A stretch of 64,000 nucleotides of DNA, taken from Crossiella equi (GTDB lineage: Bacteria > Actinomycetota > Actinomycetes > Mycobacteriales > Pseudonocardiaceae). Each line of letters starts with the position of its first letter. Position 1 is the stretch's first letter. The stretch covers positions 6,185,786 through 6,249,785 of the forward strand of contig NZ_JAGIOO010000001.1 in NCBI RefSeq assembly GCF_017876755.1, given 5' to 3'. Positions 8,352 through 16,373 of this stretch are shown in pieces. The notes beneath the pieces are model-generated. The model worked only from the letters and a program-made list of their open reading frames with translations, was not told the DNA's origin and made no database searches. The position numbers were made by a program, and so were the translations under genes.

Positions 8352-8989
8352 TGGGCTGTTCGGTGGCGGAGCTGGTCGACGCGTTGCGGCACGCGGCGGA
8401 GGTGGTGGTGGCACACCGGGACGAGCTCGTCGAGCTGGACCGGGCCATCGGCGACGCCGACCACGGCGAGAACCTGCGCAGGGGCTTCACCGCGGTGCTC
8501 TCCACAGTGGACGGAGGAGGATGGGCGAGTCCGGCCGAGGTCTTGAAATCGGTGGCGAAGACGCTGATCTCCACGGTCGGCGGGGCGGCGGGTCCGCTGT
8601 ACGGCACCGCCTTCCTCCGTGCCGCGACCGCGGTGGACGGGCGGAGCGAGCTGGACGGCGCCGCCGTCGCCGCGGCGCTGCGGGCCGCGGTGGACGGGGT
8701 GGTGGCCAGGGGCAAGGCGGAGCCCGGCGACAAGACGATGGTGGACGCGCTGTCCCCGGCCGCCGACGCCGCCCGGACCGCGGCGGACGGTGGTGCGGGC
8801 ACTGCCGAGGTGCTGCTGGCGGCCGCCGAGGCGGCGGAGCGCGGCGCGGCGGCGACGGAGCCCCTCGTCGCCCGCAAGGGCCGCGCCTCCTACCTCGGCG
8901 AGCGCAGCGCGGGACACCTCGACCCGGGTGCGCGGTCGAGCTCCCTGCTGCTGCGGGCACTGGCGACGCACGCTGGAGGCGCGCGGTGA
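8351..8989 (+). CDS. dhaL: Dihydroxyacetone kinase ADP-binding subunit DhaL
   Basis: 212 aa. The Mg-nucleotide site is in AIGDADHGENL (D35, D37, N41), the DhaL signature. The C-terminal region KGRASYLGERSAGHLDPGA is also typical of the family. In the PTS-dependent enzyme DhaL carries ADP as a bound cofactor that is rephosphorylated by DhaM. The start at 8351 overlaps the dhaK stop, and its own stop overlaps the dhaM GTG (GTGA), showing translational coupling. Confidence 0.94.
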   Translation: MGCSVAELVDALRHAAEVVVAHRDELVELDRAIGDADHGENLRRGFTAVLSTVDGGGWASPAEVLKSVAKTLISTVGGAAGPLYGTAFLRAATAVDGRSELDGAAVAAALRAAVDGVVARGKAEPGDKTMVDALSPAADAARTAADGGAGTAEVLLAAAEAAERGAAATEPLVARKGRASYLGERSAGHLDPGARSSSLLLRALATHAGGAR

Positions 8990-9720
8990 ACCGGCGGGTC
9001 GGACTGGTGATCGTCTCGCACAGCGCGAAACTGGCCGAGGGCGTGGTCGAGCTCGCGCAGCAGATGGCACCGGACGTGCGCATCAAGCCCGCGGGCGGCT
9101 TGCCCGACGGCGTCAGCCTGGGCACCGACTTCGACACCGTCTCCGCCGCCCTGGAGCAGGCGGACGAGGGCGAGGGCGTGGTGCTGCTCTACGACGTGGG
9201 CAGCGCGCAGATGACCGCCGAGCTGGCCGTGGAGAGCCTGGGCGACCCGGGCCGCGCGGTGGTGGTCGACGCCCCGCTGGCCGAGGGCGCGGTGGCCGCG
9301 GCGGTCTCCGCGCAGGGCGGGTCCACTGTGGACGAGGTGGCCGACGCCGCCGCGACCGCGACCGCCTTCGCCATCGGCGAGACCGTGGACGAGCTGTTCC
9401 TGGGCGCCGACGCGCACGGCCACGGCCACGGGCACGGCGGGGGCGGCTCCAGCGGGCTGCTGTCGGCCGAGATCGAGCTGCGCAACGAGGTGGGCCTGCA
9501 CGCCCGCCCGGCCGCGCAGCTGGCCCGCGTGGTGGCCGAGCTGGACGTGGAGGCCTCGGTGCGCTTCGGCGACCAGGAGGTCTCGGCGGCCAGCGTGCTC
9601 GCCCTGATGGGCCTGGGCGCGCGCGGCGGCGACACGATCACCGTGCGCGCGGTCGGCCCGGACGCCCAGCTCGCGCTGGACCGGGTGCGGGAGCTGGCCG
9701 AGCGGTCCTTCGGCGAGTAG
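8986..9720 (+). CDS. dhaM: DhaM phosphotransferase with fused HPr domain
   Basis: 244 aa. The N-terminal EIIA-mannose-type domain carries the phosphorylated His in VIVSHSAKLAEG (H12). A His/Gly/Ser linker (about residues 143-157) leads to a complete HPr domain with the active His in GLHARPAA (H172) and the Ser-46-type region SAASVLALMGLGARGG. The protein should pass phosphate from PTS enzyme I through its own HPr and EIIA domains to ADP on DhaL. No enzyme I gene or domain is in the window. A long upstream in-frame extension exists but overlaps dhaL, and the GTG at 8986 fits the coupled operon. Confidence 0.93.
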   Translation: MNRRVGLVIVSHSAKLAEGVVELAQQMAPDVRIKPAGGLPDGVSLGTDFDTVSAALEQADEGEGVVLLYDVGSAQMTAELAVESLGDPGRAVVVDAPLAEGAVAAAVSAQGGSTVDEVADAAATATAFAIGETVDELFLGADAHGHGHGHGGGGSSGLLSAEIELRNEVGLHARPAAQLARVVAELDVEASVRFGDQEVSAASVLALMGLGARGGDTITVRAVGPDAQLALDRVRELAERSFGE

Positions 9721-9794
9721 GGCGCGTCCCTCGTAGGGGTTAGTGCGGCTGTTTCACCAGGTGGCTTGCTCGAAGCACCCTTAGGCTCCGAGCC

Positions 9795-10724
9795 ATGGCT
9801 GCCAGACGTGCTCTGGCCTGCGTGGTCCTGGTGACCGCGCTGGTCGGGTGCGGCACGCCGTCACCGGGCCCCGGCGCGGCCACCCCCGCGCCGGACTGGC
9901 CCCGGCTGGACCCGTGCAGCCTGCTGGCGCCCGGTGCCCTCGACCGGTTCGGCACCGCGGCGCCGGCCTCCGCGCCCAACTTCGACGACTGCCGCGTGGA
10001 CCTGCGCAACGGCGTGGGCGAGCTGGCCGTCACCCTGGGCTCCGGCGGCCGCCTGGCGCAGGAGCACGAGACCGAGGCGCTGGGCTTCGAGCTGGTCGAC
10101 CGGGGCGGCTACCGCGTCGGGCGGCCCCGCGCGGTCGCCGACTCCTGCGGCACCGCGGTGGTGCTGCCGGACCTGCGGTACGTGACCGTGGACGTCAGCG
10201 GCGAGGACGCCCAGCTGTGCGCGGTCACCGAGACCGCGGCCGAGTCGGTGCGCTCGGTGCTGCGCGCGGGCGCCACCCGCACCCGCCCCTACCCCGCGAA
10301 CTCCCTGGCCGGGCTCGACCCGTGCCCGCTGGTCCCGCCCGAGCTGCCCGCGCGGGTGCCGGGCATCGAGGCGCGGGCGCCCTCCGGCGACGGCAACCGG
10401 CACGTGTGCCTGTGGGGCGGGCGGCACGCGGACTCCCCGGCCGTGCAGGTCAGCTTCACCGTCGTCGACCCGGAGAGCCCGCCGCCCACCACGATCCCGG
10501 TCACGGCCGAGCGCATCGCCGGGCGCGACTCGCTGGTCCGCGCCCAGCCCGCCTCGGGCGGTCGGCTGCCCTCCTGCCGGGTGGACTCCCGGCACATCCC
10601 GTTCGGCGCGGGCACCCTGGAGAACGCCCGCGTGTTGATCTACAGCGCGTCACCGGCGGAGGGCAGCTGCCCGCTGGCCCGGGAGGTCGCGGCGGCGGTC
10701 TGGGCCCGGCTACCAGCGCCGTAA
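9795..10724 (+). CDS. Lipoprotein with two LDPC (DUF3558-like) domains
   Basis: 309 aa. A short signal peptide ends in the lipobox LVGC. Two tandem domains start with LDPCSLLAP and LDPCPLVPP, each followed by further conserved Cys residues (DDCRV, DSCGT, HVCLWG, PSCRV), suggesting disulphide-bonded extracellular domains. The plan is the same as the lipoprotein at 3552-4568, so the two are paralogues about 6 kb apart. It sits alone between dhaM and the hydroxyacyl-CoA dehydrogenase. Function unknown; one proposal is a surface binding protein. Confidence 0.75.
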   Translation: MAARRALACVVLVTALVGCGTPSPGPGAATPAPDWPRLDPCSLLAPGALDRFGTAAPASAPNFDDCRVDLRNGVGELAVTLGSGGRLAQEHETEALGFELVDRGGYRVGRPRAVADSCGTAVVLPDLRYVTVDVSGEDAQLCAVTETAAESVRSVLRAGATRTRPYPANSLAGLDPCPLVPPELPARVPGIEARAPSGDGNRHVCLWGGRHADSPAVQVSFTVVDPESPPPTTIPVTAERIAGRDSLVRAQPASGGRLPSCRVDSRHIPFGAGTLENARVLIYSASPAEGSCPLAREVAAAVWARLPAP

Positions 10725-10842
10725 GGGCCTTCTGTGTCGGTCCAGTGGTGAAGCTCACCGGCGTGCCGTGTACGGAGCGTGGCACCATCACGACAAGTTA
10801 CTGGCCCGTAGCGGGTCCCCCGGAGTCGTGGGAGGCGTAGCC

Positions 10843-12615
10843 GTGACGCGTGAGTTCCGCACCGTCGGAGTGGTCGGCCTGGGCACCATGGGCGCGGGGA
10901 TCGCGGAGGTGTTCGCCCGCACCGGCCTGGACGTGATCGCGGTGGAGGTCTCCGAGGAGGCCCTCGCACGCGGCCGCGGCCACCTCGAGCACTCCACCGA
11001 CCGGGCCGTGCGCCGGGGCAAGCTCGACCAGGCGGGCAAGGACGCCCTGTTCGGCCACCTCACCTTCACCACCTCGCTGGCCGACCTGGCCGGGGCCGAC
11101 CTCGTGGTCGAGGCCGTGCCCGAGCGGATGGAGCTCAAGGCCGAGGTCTTCGCCGAGCTGGACCGGATCTGCCCGCCGGAGACCGTGCTGGTGTCCAACA
11201 CCTCCTCGCTGTCGGTCACCGAGCTGTCCGTGCACACCGGCCGTCCGGGCAAGGTCGTCGGGATGCACTTCTTCAACCCGGCGCCGGTGCTCAAGCTGGT
11301 CGAGGTGATCCGCACCGTGGTCACCGAGCCGGACGTGGTCGAGGACATCACCGCCTTCGCCGCCCGCCTGGGCAAGGTGCCGGTGGTCATCGGCGACCGC
11401 GCGGGCTTCATCGCCAACGCGCTGCTGTTCGGCTACCTCAACCACGCGGTGCGCATGTTCGAGAGCCGCTACGCCACCCGCGAGGACCTGGACGCGGCCA
11501 TGAAGCTGGGCTGCGGCTACCCGATGGGCCCGCTGGCGCTGCTGGACCTCATCGGCCTGGACACCGCCTACGAGATCCTCGACACGATGTACCACCAGTC
11601 CCGCAACCGCCTGCACGCCCCGGCCCCGCTGCTCAAGCAGATGATCACCGCCGGGCTGCTGGGCCGGAAGAGCGGGCGCGGCTTCTACACCTACGACGCG
11701 CCGGACTCCCCGACCGTGGTGGACGCGGTCACCGCGGGCCCCGGCGGGCACGCGCAGGTGCGCGAGGTGCGGCGGGTCGGCGTGGTCGGCACCGGCACCA
11801 TGGCCACCGGCATCGTCGAGGTCTTCGCCAAGTCCGGCCACGACGTCCTGGTGCGGGCCCGGAGCGAGGGCAAGGGCGAGCTGGCCCTGGCGGCGCTGGC
11901 CCGCTCGCTGGACAAGGCGGTGCGGCGCGGCAAGCTGGCCCAGGCCGACCGGGACGCGGCCCTGGCCCGCGTGCGCGTGACCACCGACCTGGAGGACCTC
12001 GCCGAGGTCGACCTGGTGGTCGAGGCGGTGGCCGAGGAGCTGTCGGTGAAGAAGGCCGTCTTCGCCACCCTGGACGAGGTCTGCAAGCCCGGTGCGGTCC
12101 TGGCCACCACCACCTCCTCCCTGCCGGTGGTCGAACTGGCCGCCGTCACCAGCCGTCCGGGTGACGTCGTTGGTCTGCACTTCTTCAACCCCGCGCCGGT
12201 GATGCGACTGGTCGAGGTCGTGCACACCATCGCCACCGCGCCCGAGGTCACCGCCACCGCGCAGGCGGTCTGCCGAAAGCTCGGCAAACACCCCGTGACC
12301 TGCGGCGACCGCGCCGGTTTCATCGTCAACGCACTGCTGTTCCCCTACCTCAACGACGCGGTGAAGATGCTGGAGGCCCACTACGCCTCCGCCGATGACA
12401 TCGACAACGCGATGAAGGTCGGCTGCTCCCTGCCGATGGGCCCGTTCGCGCTGCTGGACGTGGTCGGCCTGGACGTCGCGCTGGCCATCCAGCGGGAGCT
12501 CTACCTGGAGTTCCGCGAGGCCGGGTTCGCGCCCGCGCCGCTGCTGGAGCACCTCGTCACCGCCGGTCGACTGGGCCGGAAGACGGGGAAGGGATTCCGC
12601 GACTACACGGCCTGA
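10843..12615 (+). CDS. Fused double 3-hydroxyacyl-CoA dehydrogenase
   Basis: About 590 aa, two full copies of the roughly 290-aa FadB2/PaaH/Hbd-type enzyme. Each half has a Rossmann motif (GLGTMGAGI; GTGTMATGI), the catalytic His-Glu region (GMHFFNPAPVLKLVEV; GLHFFNPAPVMRLVEV) and a C-terminal dimerisation domain (GCGYPMGPLALLD; GCSLPMGPFALLD). The second Rossmann motif has ATG where MGAG is usual, so the halves may differ in activity. The expected reaction is NAD-dependent interconversion of acetoacetyl-CoA and 3-hydroxybutyryl-CoA, feeding crotonyl-CoA to the Ccr encoded at 22 kb. The GTG at 10843 follows GGGAGGCG. Confidence 0.9.
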   Translation: MTREFRTVGVVGLGTMGAGIAEVFARTGLDVIAVEVSEEALARGRGHLEHSTDRAVRRGKLDQAGKDALFGHLTFTTSLADLAGADLVVEAVPERMELKAEVFAELDRICPPETVLVSNTSSLSVTELSVHTGRPGKVVGMHFFNPAPVLKLVEVIRTVVTEPDVVEDITAFAARLGKVPVVIGDRAGFIANALLFGYLNHAVRMFESRYATREDLDAAMKLGCGYPMGPLALLDLIGLDTAYEILDTMYHQSRNRLHAPAPLLKQMITAGLLGRKSGRGFYTYDAPDSPTVVDAVTAGPGGHAQVREVRRVGVVGTGTMATGIVEVFAKSGHDVLVRARSEGKGELALAALARSLDKAVRRGKLAQADRDAALARVRVTTDLEDLAEVDLVVEAVAEELSVKKAVFATLDEVCKPGAVLATTTSSLPVVELAAVTSRPGDVVGLHFFNPAPVMRLVEVVHTIATAPEVTATAQAVCRKLGKHPVTCGDRAGFIVNALLFPYLNDAVKMLEAHYASADDIDNAMKVGCSLPMGPFALLDVVGLDVALAIQRELYLEFREAGFAPAPLLEHLVTAGRLGRKTGKGFRDYTA

Positions 12616-12639
12616 CCGGATTCGTTAGCCTCAGGGCCT

Positions 12640-13620
12640 GTGGAGGCGACCATCGACGAGCTCATCACCAGGCTCCGCGGCGCGGAGTCCTGCACCGAGG
12701 AGCTGACCCTCGTCCGGAGCTGGGCCGACGCGGGCCGCATCGACGAGCTGCTGCACCTCGGTGAGGCACTGCTCGGGGCGGACTCGGCGGCGGCCCGCGC
12801 GGTGCTGCGCGCGGTCATCCAGGGCCTGGCGGCCCGGCCGGGCGCGTTCAGCGTGGTCGCCGCGCTCCAGCTGGCCGCCGGCGCCTCGGTGGTCGAGGCG
12901 CCCGAGGTGGCCGCGTGGCTCGCGCAGGGCCAGCCGTTGGAGAACCTGGACACCTTCTTCGCCGACGCCCGCCCGGACGACGAGGTGCTGGCCTGCCTGC
13001 TCCAGGAGCTCGTGCTGACCCACGGCGACCTGTCCGCGGTGCCGGAGGCGGTGGCCTTCGCCGAGCAGCTGCACGGCGCGCACCCGTTGGGCGGGCTGCC
13101 GTTGGTGCTGGCGGAGTTCGAGCGCGGCCCGGTGGCGGAGGCGGAGTTCCGCGCGCTGCCGCTGTGGCCGGACCACGGGGGTGCCGAACCCAGCGCCGAG
13201 GTCACCCGGCTGGCCGAGGAACTGCCCACTGTGGACGGTGCGGGCCGCGTGGACAGCGGTGTGTTCCGGCTCAGCGCGCCGTGGCAGCCGGACCTGCTCA
13301 CCGCGCTGCCCCTGGACTGCCTGGCGGGCGCGCAGACCGTGCGGGTGCGGCAGCTCGACCCCGCGGCGGCCTTCGCGGAGCTGTTCACCGAGCTGGCCGA
13401 GGGCCTGGCACGCCCGTACGCGCGGCTGACCGCGCGCCGGGTGCTGGCGGCGCTGGGCGGCGAGGCGGCGCTGGACGGTGCCCCGGTGCGGTGGTGGCAG
13501 TTCCAGGCCCCGGGCCCGTGGTTCTACGAGGCGGGCCGGGACCTGGGTCTGCTGGCGGTGCGCCAGGACGACGAGCTCGCCGTCCTGGCCACGACCTCGC
13601 CCCAGACTGCCTCGTCCTAG
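12640..13620 (+). CDS. Hypothetical HEAT-like helical protein
   Basis: 326 aa, start GTG. The N-terminal 180 residues are alanine- and leucine-rich and predicted helical, with short repeats (EELTLVRSWADAGRIDELLHLGEALLG, and similar) reminiscent of HEAT-like scaffolds. The C-terminal part contains RRVLAALGG, VRWWQFQAPGPWFYEAGRDLGLLAV. No signal peptide, membrane segment or catalytic motif seen. It begins 24 bp after the dehydrogenase and ends in a CTAG where its TAG overlaps the TAG of the convergent GH28 gene. I do not recognise the family. Confidence 0.65.
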   Translation: MEATIDELITRLRGAESCTEELTLVRSWADAGRIDELLHLGEALLGADSAAARAVLRAVIQGLAARPGAFSVVAALQLAAGASVVEAPEVAAWLAQGQPLENLDTFFADARPDDEVLACLLQELVLTHGDLSAVPEAVAFAEQLHGAHPLGGLPLVLAEFERGPVAEAEFRALPLWPDHGGAEPSAEVTRLAEELPTVDGAGRVDSGVFRLSAPWQPDLLTALPLDCLAGAQTVRVRQLDPAAAFAELFTELAEGLARPYARLTARRVLAALGGEAALDGAPVRWWQFQAPGPWFYEAGRDLGLLAVRQDDELAVLATTSPQTASS

Positions 13621-15122
13621 TTCTGCGTCCGGGTGCGCAGTGGCTGGCCGCCGGTGGTGGTGCTGCCGGTGACAGCTTGGCCGCTGCTCTTCTGGAAGGT
13701 CACGTCGTAGGGCCCGGTGCTGCGCTCGACCGCGACGCCGTCGATGCGCACCCCGGCGGTGTCGTGGGCGAGGAAGGCCGGGCGGCCGTCGGCTCGGTCG
13801 AACTCGAAGCGGCTGCCGGTGAACGTGATGTCCTTGGCGTGCCGGATCCAGAAGCCGTACGACGGCCGCGTGCCGAAGATGCGCGGCGGGTACTCGGTGG
13901 CGTTCTCCGGCGGTACGCGCGCGGCGTCGGAGGCCGGGTGGCCGCCGGGCACGGTCAGCCGGACGTCGCGGAACCGGATGTCCTCGATCGCCGAGTCGGT
14001 GCGCCCGGTGATCGTGCTGGTGTGCTCGGGCCCGCCGGGCACGGTGGCGGGCGCGGTCAGGTCGCTGCCGGTGACGTTGGTGAAGCTGATGTCCCGGATC
14101 CGGCCCGCCGGGGGCTTGCCGGGGCAGCGTGAGCGTTTGCCGACGTGCAGGAAGATCGGCGAGGCGGTCCGGCTGAGGCTGATGTTCTCGTACCGGATGC
14201 CCTCGATCGCCGCCCCGTCCATGGACACGATCCCGAGCCCGGCCTTGCCCGCCCCGGTGATCCGCAGGTTGCGGAAGACCGTGTTCCGGAAGTCCCCACA
14301 GGTCTCGGACCCGAACTGCACGGCGTTGTTCTCGGTGGACCTGATCGTCGAGTCCCGCACGAGGTTGTCGGTGCTGGGGAACGTCCGCCCGAGGGCGAAG
14401 TCGCTCTTGAACACGACGGCGTCGTCACTGGCCTCGACCACGGAGTCGGCGATCTCGACGCGCGAACTGTTGATGATGTTGATCCCGTCGCGGTCCTCGG
14501 CGGTGAACACCTTCACCCCGCTGAACCGCATCCCGTCACACCCGTTGGCCAGCACGGCGAAGTGCCCACCCCGCCGCAAGGTGATCCCGGTGAACGTGAC
14601 GTTCCGGCACAACTTCAACGAGACGGCCTTGTCCGCGACTCCGCTGGGCACCTTGTTGTCGGTGGCCAGCTTGTCGTCCCCGTCAATGGTCCCGGCCCCG
14701 GTGAAGTGCACATTGGACACACCCTCACCCCAGATCAGGGCATTGCGGAAATGGCTGTGCCCGTAGTCCTGGTACTGGTCGAACTCGTTGGGCTCGGCCT
14801 GGTCCATCCCGCTCGCGGCGGCCACGACCCTCGCCCCGGCGGCCAGGTTGACGGTGATGTTGCTCCTGAGGTGGATGGACCGGGCCAGGTACGTCCCGGC
14901 GGGCACCTCCACAACCCCGCCGACGGCGGCACTGGCGGCCGCGATGGCCCGGTCGAAGGCAGGCGAGTCAACGGCCCTGCCATCACCCTTGGCCCCGAAA
15001 TCCCGAACGTCGAACGTGGCGGCCGAGGCATAGCCGGGCCCCGGCACCACACCCCCGCCGACCAAGACCGCGACCACCCCGACCCGGACCCACCAACGCG
15101 AAACCCCACCCACGACGAGCAT
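13617..15122 (-). CDS. Secreted glycoside hydrolase family 28 (polygalacturonase-like)
   Basis: About 501 aa. A signal peptide ending near YASA is followed by FDVRDFGAKGDG, the usual opening of right-handed beta-helix pectinases. The catalytic acidic residues are in RDGIN (about 212) and SDDAVVFKSD (DD about 233-234), and many short beta-strand coils follow. The usual GHG motif appears as GSETCGD, so a rhamnogalacturonase or exo-acting subgroup, or a different galacturonide, is possible. The ATG at 15122 has GGAGG 3 bp before it; a GTG nine bases downstream (15113) has better spacing. The upstream LacI-type operator suggests induction by plant-derived sugar. Confidence 0.85.
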   Translation of the reverse strand: MLVVGGVSRWWVRVGVVAVLVGGGVVPGPGYASAATFDVRDFGAKGDGRAVDSPAFDRAIAAASAAVGGVVEVPAGTYLARSIHLRSNITVNLAAGARVVAAASGMDQAEPNEFDQYQDYGHSHFRNALIWGEGVSNVHFTGAGTIDGDDKLATDNKVPSGVADKAVSLKLCRNVTFTGITLRRGGHFAVLANGCDGMRFSGVKVFTAEDRDGINIINSSRVEIADSVVEASDDAVVFKSDFALGRTFPSTDNLVRDSTIRSTENNAVQFGSETCGDFRNTVFRNLRITGAGKAGLGIVSMDGAAIEGIRYENISLSRTASPIFLHVGKRSRCPGKPPAGRIRDISFTNVTGSDLTAPATVPGGPEHTSTITGRTDSAIEDIRFRDVRLTVPGGHPASDAARVPPENATEYPPRIFGTRPSYGFWIRHAKDITFTGSRFEFDRADGRPAFLAHDTAGVRIDGVAVERSTGPYDVTFQKSSGQAVTGSTTTGGQPLRTRTQN

Positions 15123-15187
15123 CTCCCTCCGGAACCGAAACCACGAACCCACGTGGCGGCGCAGGAATGCTCTGACGCGAAGACAAA

Positions 15188-15201
15188 TGAAAGCGTTTAC
15201 A
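15188..15201. promoter_or_regulatory. LacI-family operator before the GH28 gene
   Basis: TGAAAGCGTTTACA is an exact fit to TGNNANCGNTNNCA and to the classical catabolite-responsive-element pattern. It lies 66-79 bp upstream of the GH28 start in an AT-richer patch of an otherwise very GC-rich region. A LacI-family repressor encoded elsewhere, or the one at 36 kb, is the likely ligand. Confidence 0.65.
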
Positions 15202-15377
15202 ACGCTAAGGGCGGCCCGGAGGCGCCACAACCTCCGACCGGGGGTAAACCGGTCAACCCCGCTACCGGGAACCCGCCCGGCAGCGGGGCCTGCCACCCAG
15301 GCCACGCCAGCTGATCCGGGCCGGGCCGCTGGGAGGTGGCCTCGTCGCCGCCGCGGCCCTGGGACCGGGTGCGCGGG

Positions 15378-15620
15378 TCAGCGGAGTTCGCAGGCCCTGA
15401 TCGCCCAGAGCTGGGGGCCGTATTCGGCGCGGAAGCCGCGGTAACAAGCCAGGAAGGTGGGGGCGTTGCAGGCCAGGTCGGCGGCCAGAATGCCCGCGTC
15501 GGCTTCGGTGAGGGCGTGGCGGATGCAGTCTTCGGGGTCCGCGGCTGCCTGGGGTGGGGTCAGCAGGGTGGTCGTGGTGAGGAGCAGGGTGGTCAGGGTT
15601 GTGGTCAAGAGCCGGGACAC
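15378..15620 (-). CDS. Small secreted protein with four cysteines
   Basis: 80 aa. The first 26 or so residues form a signal peptide with an unusual Thr/Leu-rich core (TTTLTTLLLTTTTLL) and a plausible cleavage after AAA. The mature part, about 54 residues, has four Cys (DPEDCI, LACNAP, LACYRG, RACEL) that could form two disulphides. GTG start with GGAGGAAAGG nine bases before it. Family not recognised. It may be an extracellular small protein; the similar spacing of paired Cys hints at a helical disulphide-clasped fold. Confidence 0.65.
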   Translation of the reverse strand: MSRLLTTTLTTLLLTTTTLLTPPQAAADPEDCIRHALTEADAGILAADLACNAPTFLACYRGFRAEYGPQLWAIRACELR

Positions 15621-15753
15621 GGGGTGCCTTTCCTCCGCCGGTGGGTGCCGATTCCGTGGTTAGTCGGCTTGGCGGGGGTGGGGGTAGCCGGTTCGCCGGA
15701 ACGGGGTGTTCGTTCGCCCGGTCAGGGGGCTGACCGGGCGTTCCGGGTGGTGG

Positions 15754-15969
15754 TCAGGCGCAGCAGCCGCCTCCGCAGCAGCCGCCGCCTCCGCCTCCGG
15801 CCGGGGCCGGGGCGGCGCCGGAGCGGCCCGTCATGCCGAGGGTGGTGAGCAGTTTCACCGTGTCCGTGTGGCCCTGGGGGCAGGTCGCCGGGTCGCCGGA
15901 CGCGCTCATCGGGCGGTCCACCTCGAAGCTGCCGGTGCACTCCCGGCAGCGGAACTCGTATCGCGGCAT
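15754..15969 (-). CDS. FmdB-family zinc-ribbon protein
   Basis: 71 aa. MPRYEFRCRECTGSFEVDR followed by CPQGH is the FmdB zinc-ribbon signature. The C-terminal tail is glycine-rich and ends CCGGGCC, a tail often seen in actinobacterial members. The ATG at 15969 was chosen because the family begins MP.YEF; the longer upstream frame has no support. Its function is unproven, with metal binding or regulation usually suggested. Confidence 0.85.
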   Translation of the reverse strand: MPRYEFRCRECTGSFEVDRPMSASGDPATCPQGHTDTVKLLTTLGMTGRSGAAPAPAGGGGGGCCGGGCCA

Positions 15970-16048
15970 GGGCACATTGTGCGGCACGGGGACGGGCGGG
16001 CCGGACCGTTCGAGTGGGGCTGGGCCGTCCGGGTTACCGTGACTTCTC

Positions 16049-16342
16049 GTGCCCCGACGCAACCGTCATGACAGTTCCACCGGTGCCCGCCCCCTCAGCG
16101 GCGGGCTCGGGGACGCGCGCACCGAGTCGGGGCCCGACGGGGACTGGATCGTGCGGTCCGTGCCCGGGTCGCAGACCACCAAGACCTACCGCTGCCCCGG
16201 GTGCGACCACGAGGTCCGGCCTGGGACCGCGCACCTGGTGGCCTGGCCCGCCGACGAGCTCGGCAGCGCGGCCGACCGGCGGCACTGGCACAGTGGGTGC
16301 TGGCAGGCCCGCGGACGGCGTGGGCCCACCCGCCGCTGGTAG
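16049..16342 (+). CDS. Conserved actinobacterial zinc-binding-like small protein
   Basis: 97 aa, GTG start. The core YRCPGCDHEVRPGTAHLVAWP followed by RRHWHSGCW is strongly conserved, by memory, among short actinobacterial proteins. The two CxxC cysteines plus the downstream His/Cys (HWHSGC) look like a treble-clef or HNH-like zinc site. Basic, Gly/Arg-rich ends. Divergent from fmdB with an 80-bp spacer. Function not known; nucleic-acid binding is plausible. Confidence 0.72.
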   Translation: MPRRNRHDSSTGARPLSGGLGDARTESGPDGDWIVRSVPGSQTTKTYRCPGCDHEVRPGTAHLVAWPADELGSAADRRHWHSGCWQARGRRGPTRRW

Positions 16343-16373
16343 GGCCTGCCGTCGTCGCGAGGCGGCCTCGGGG

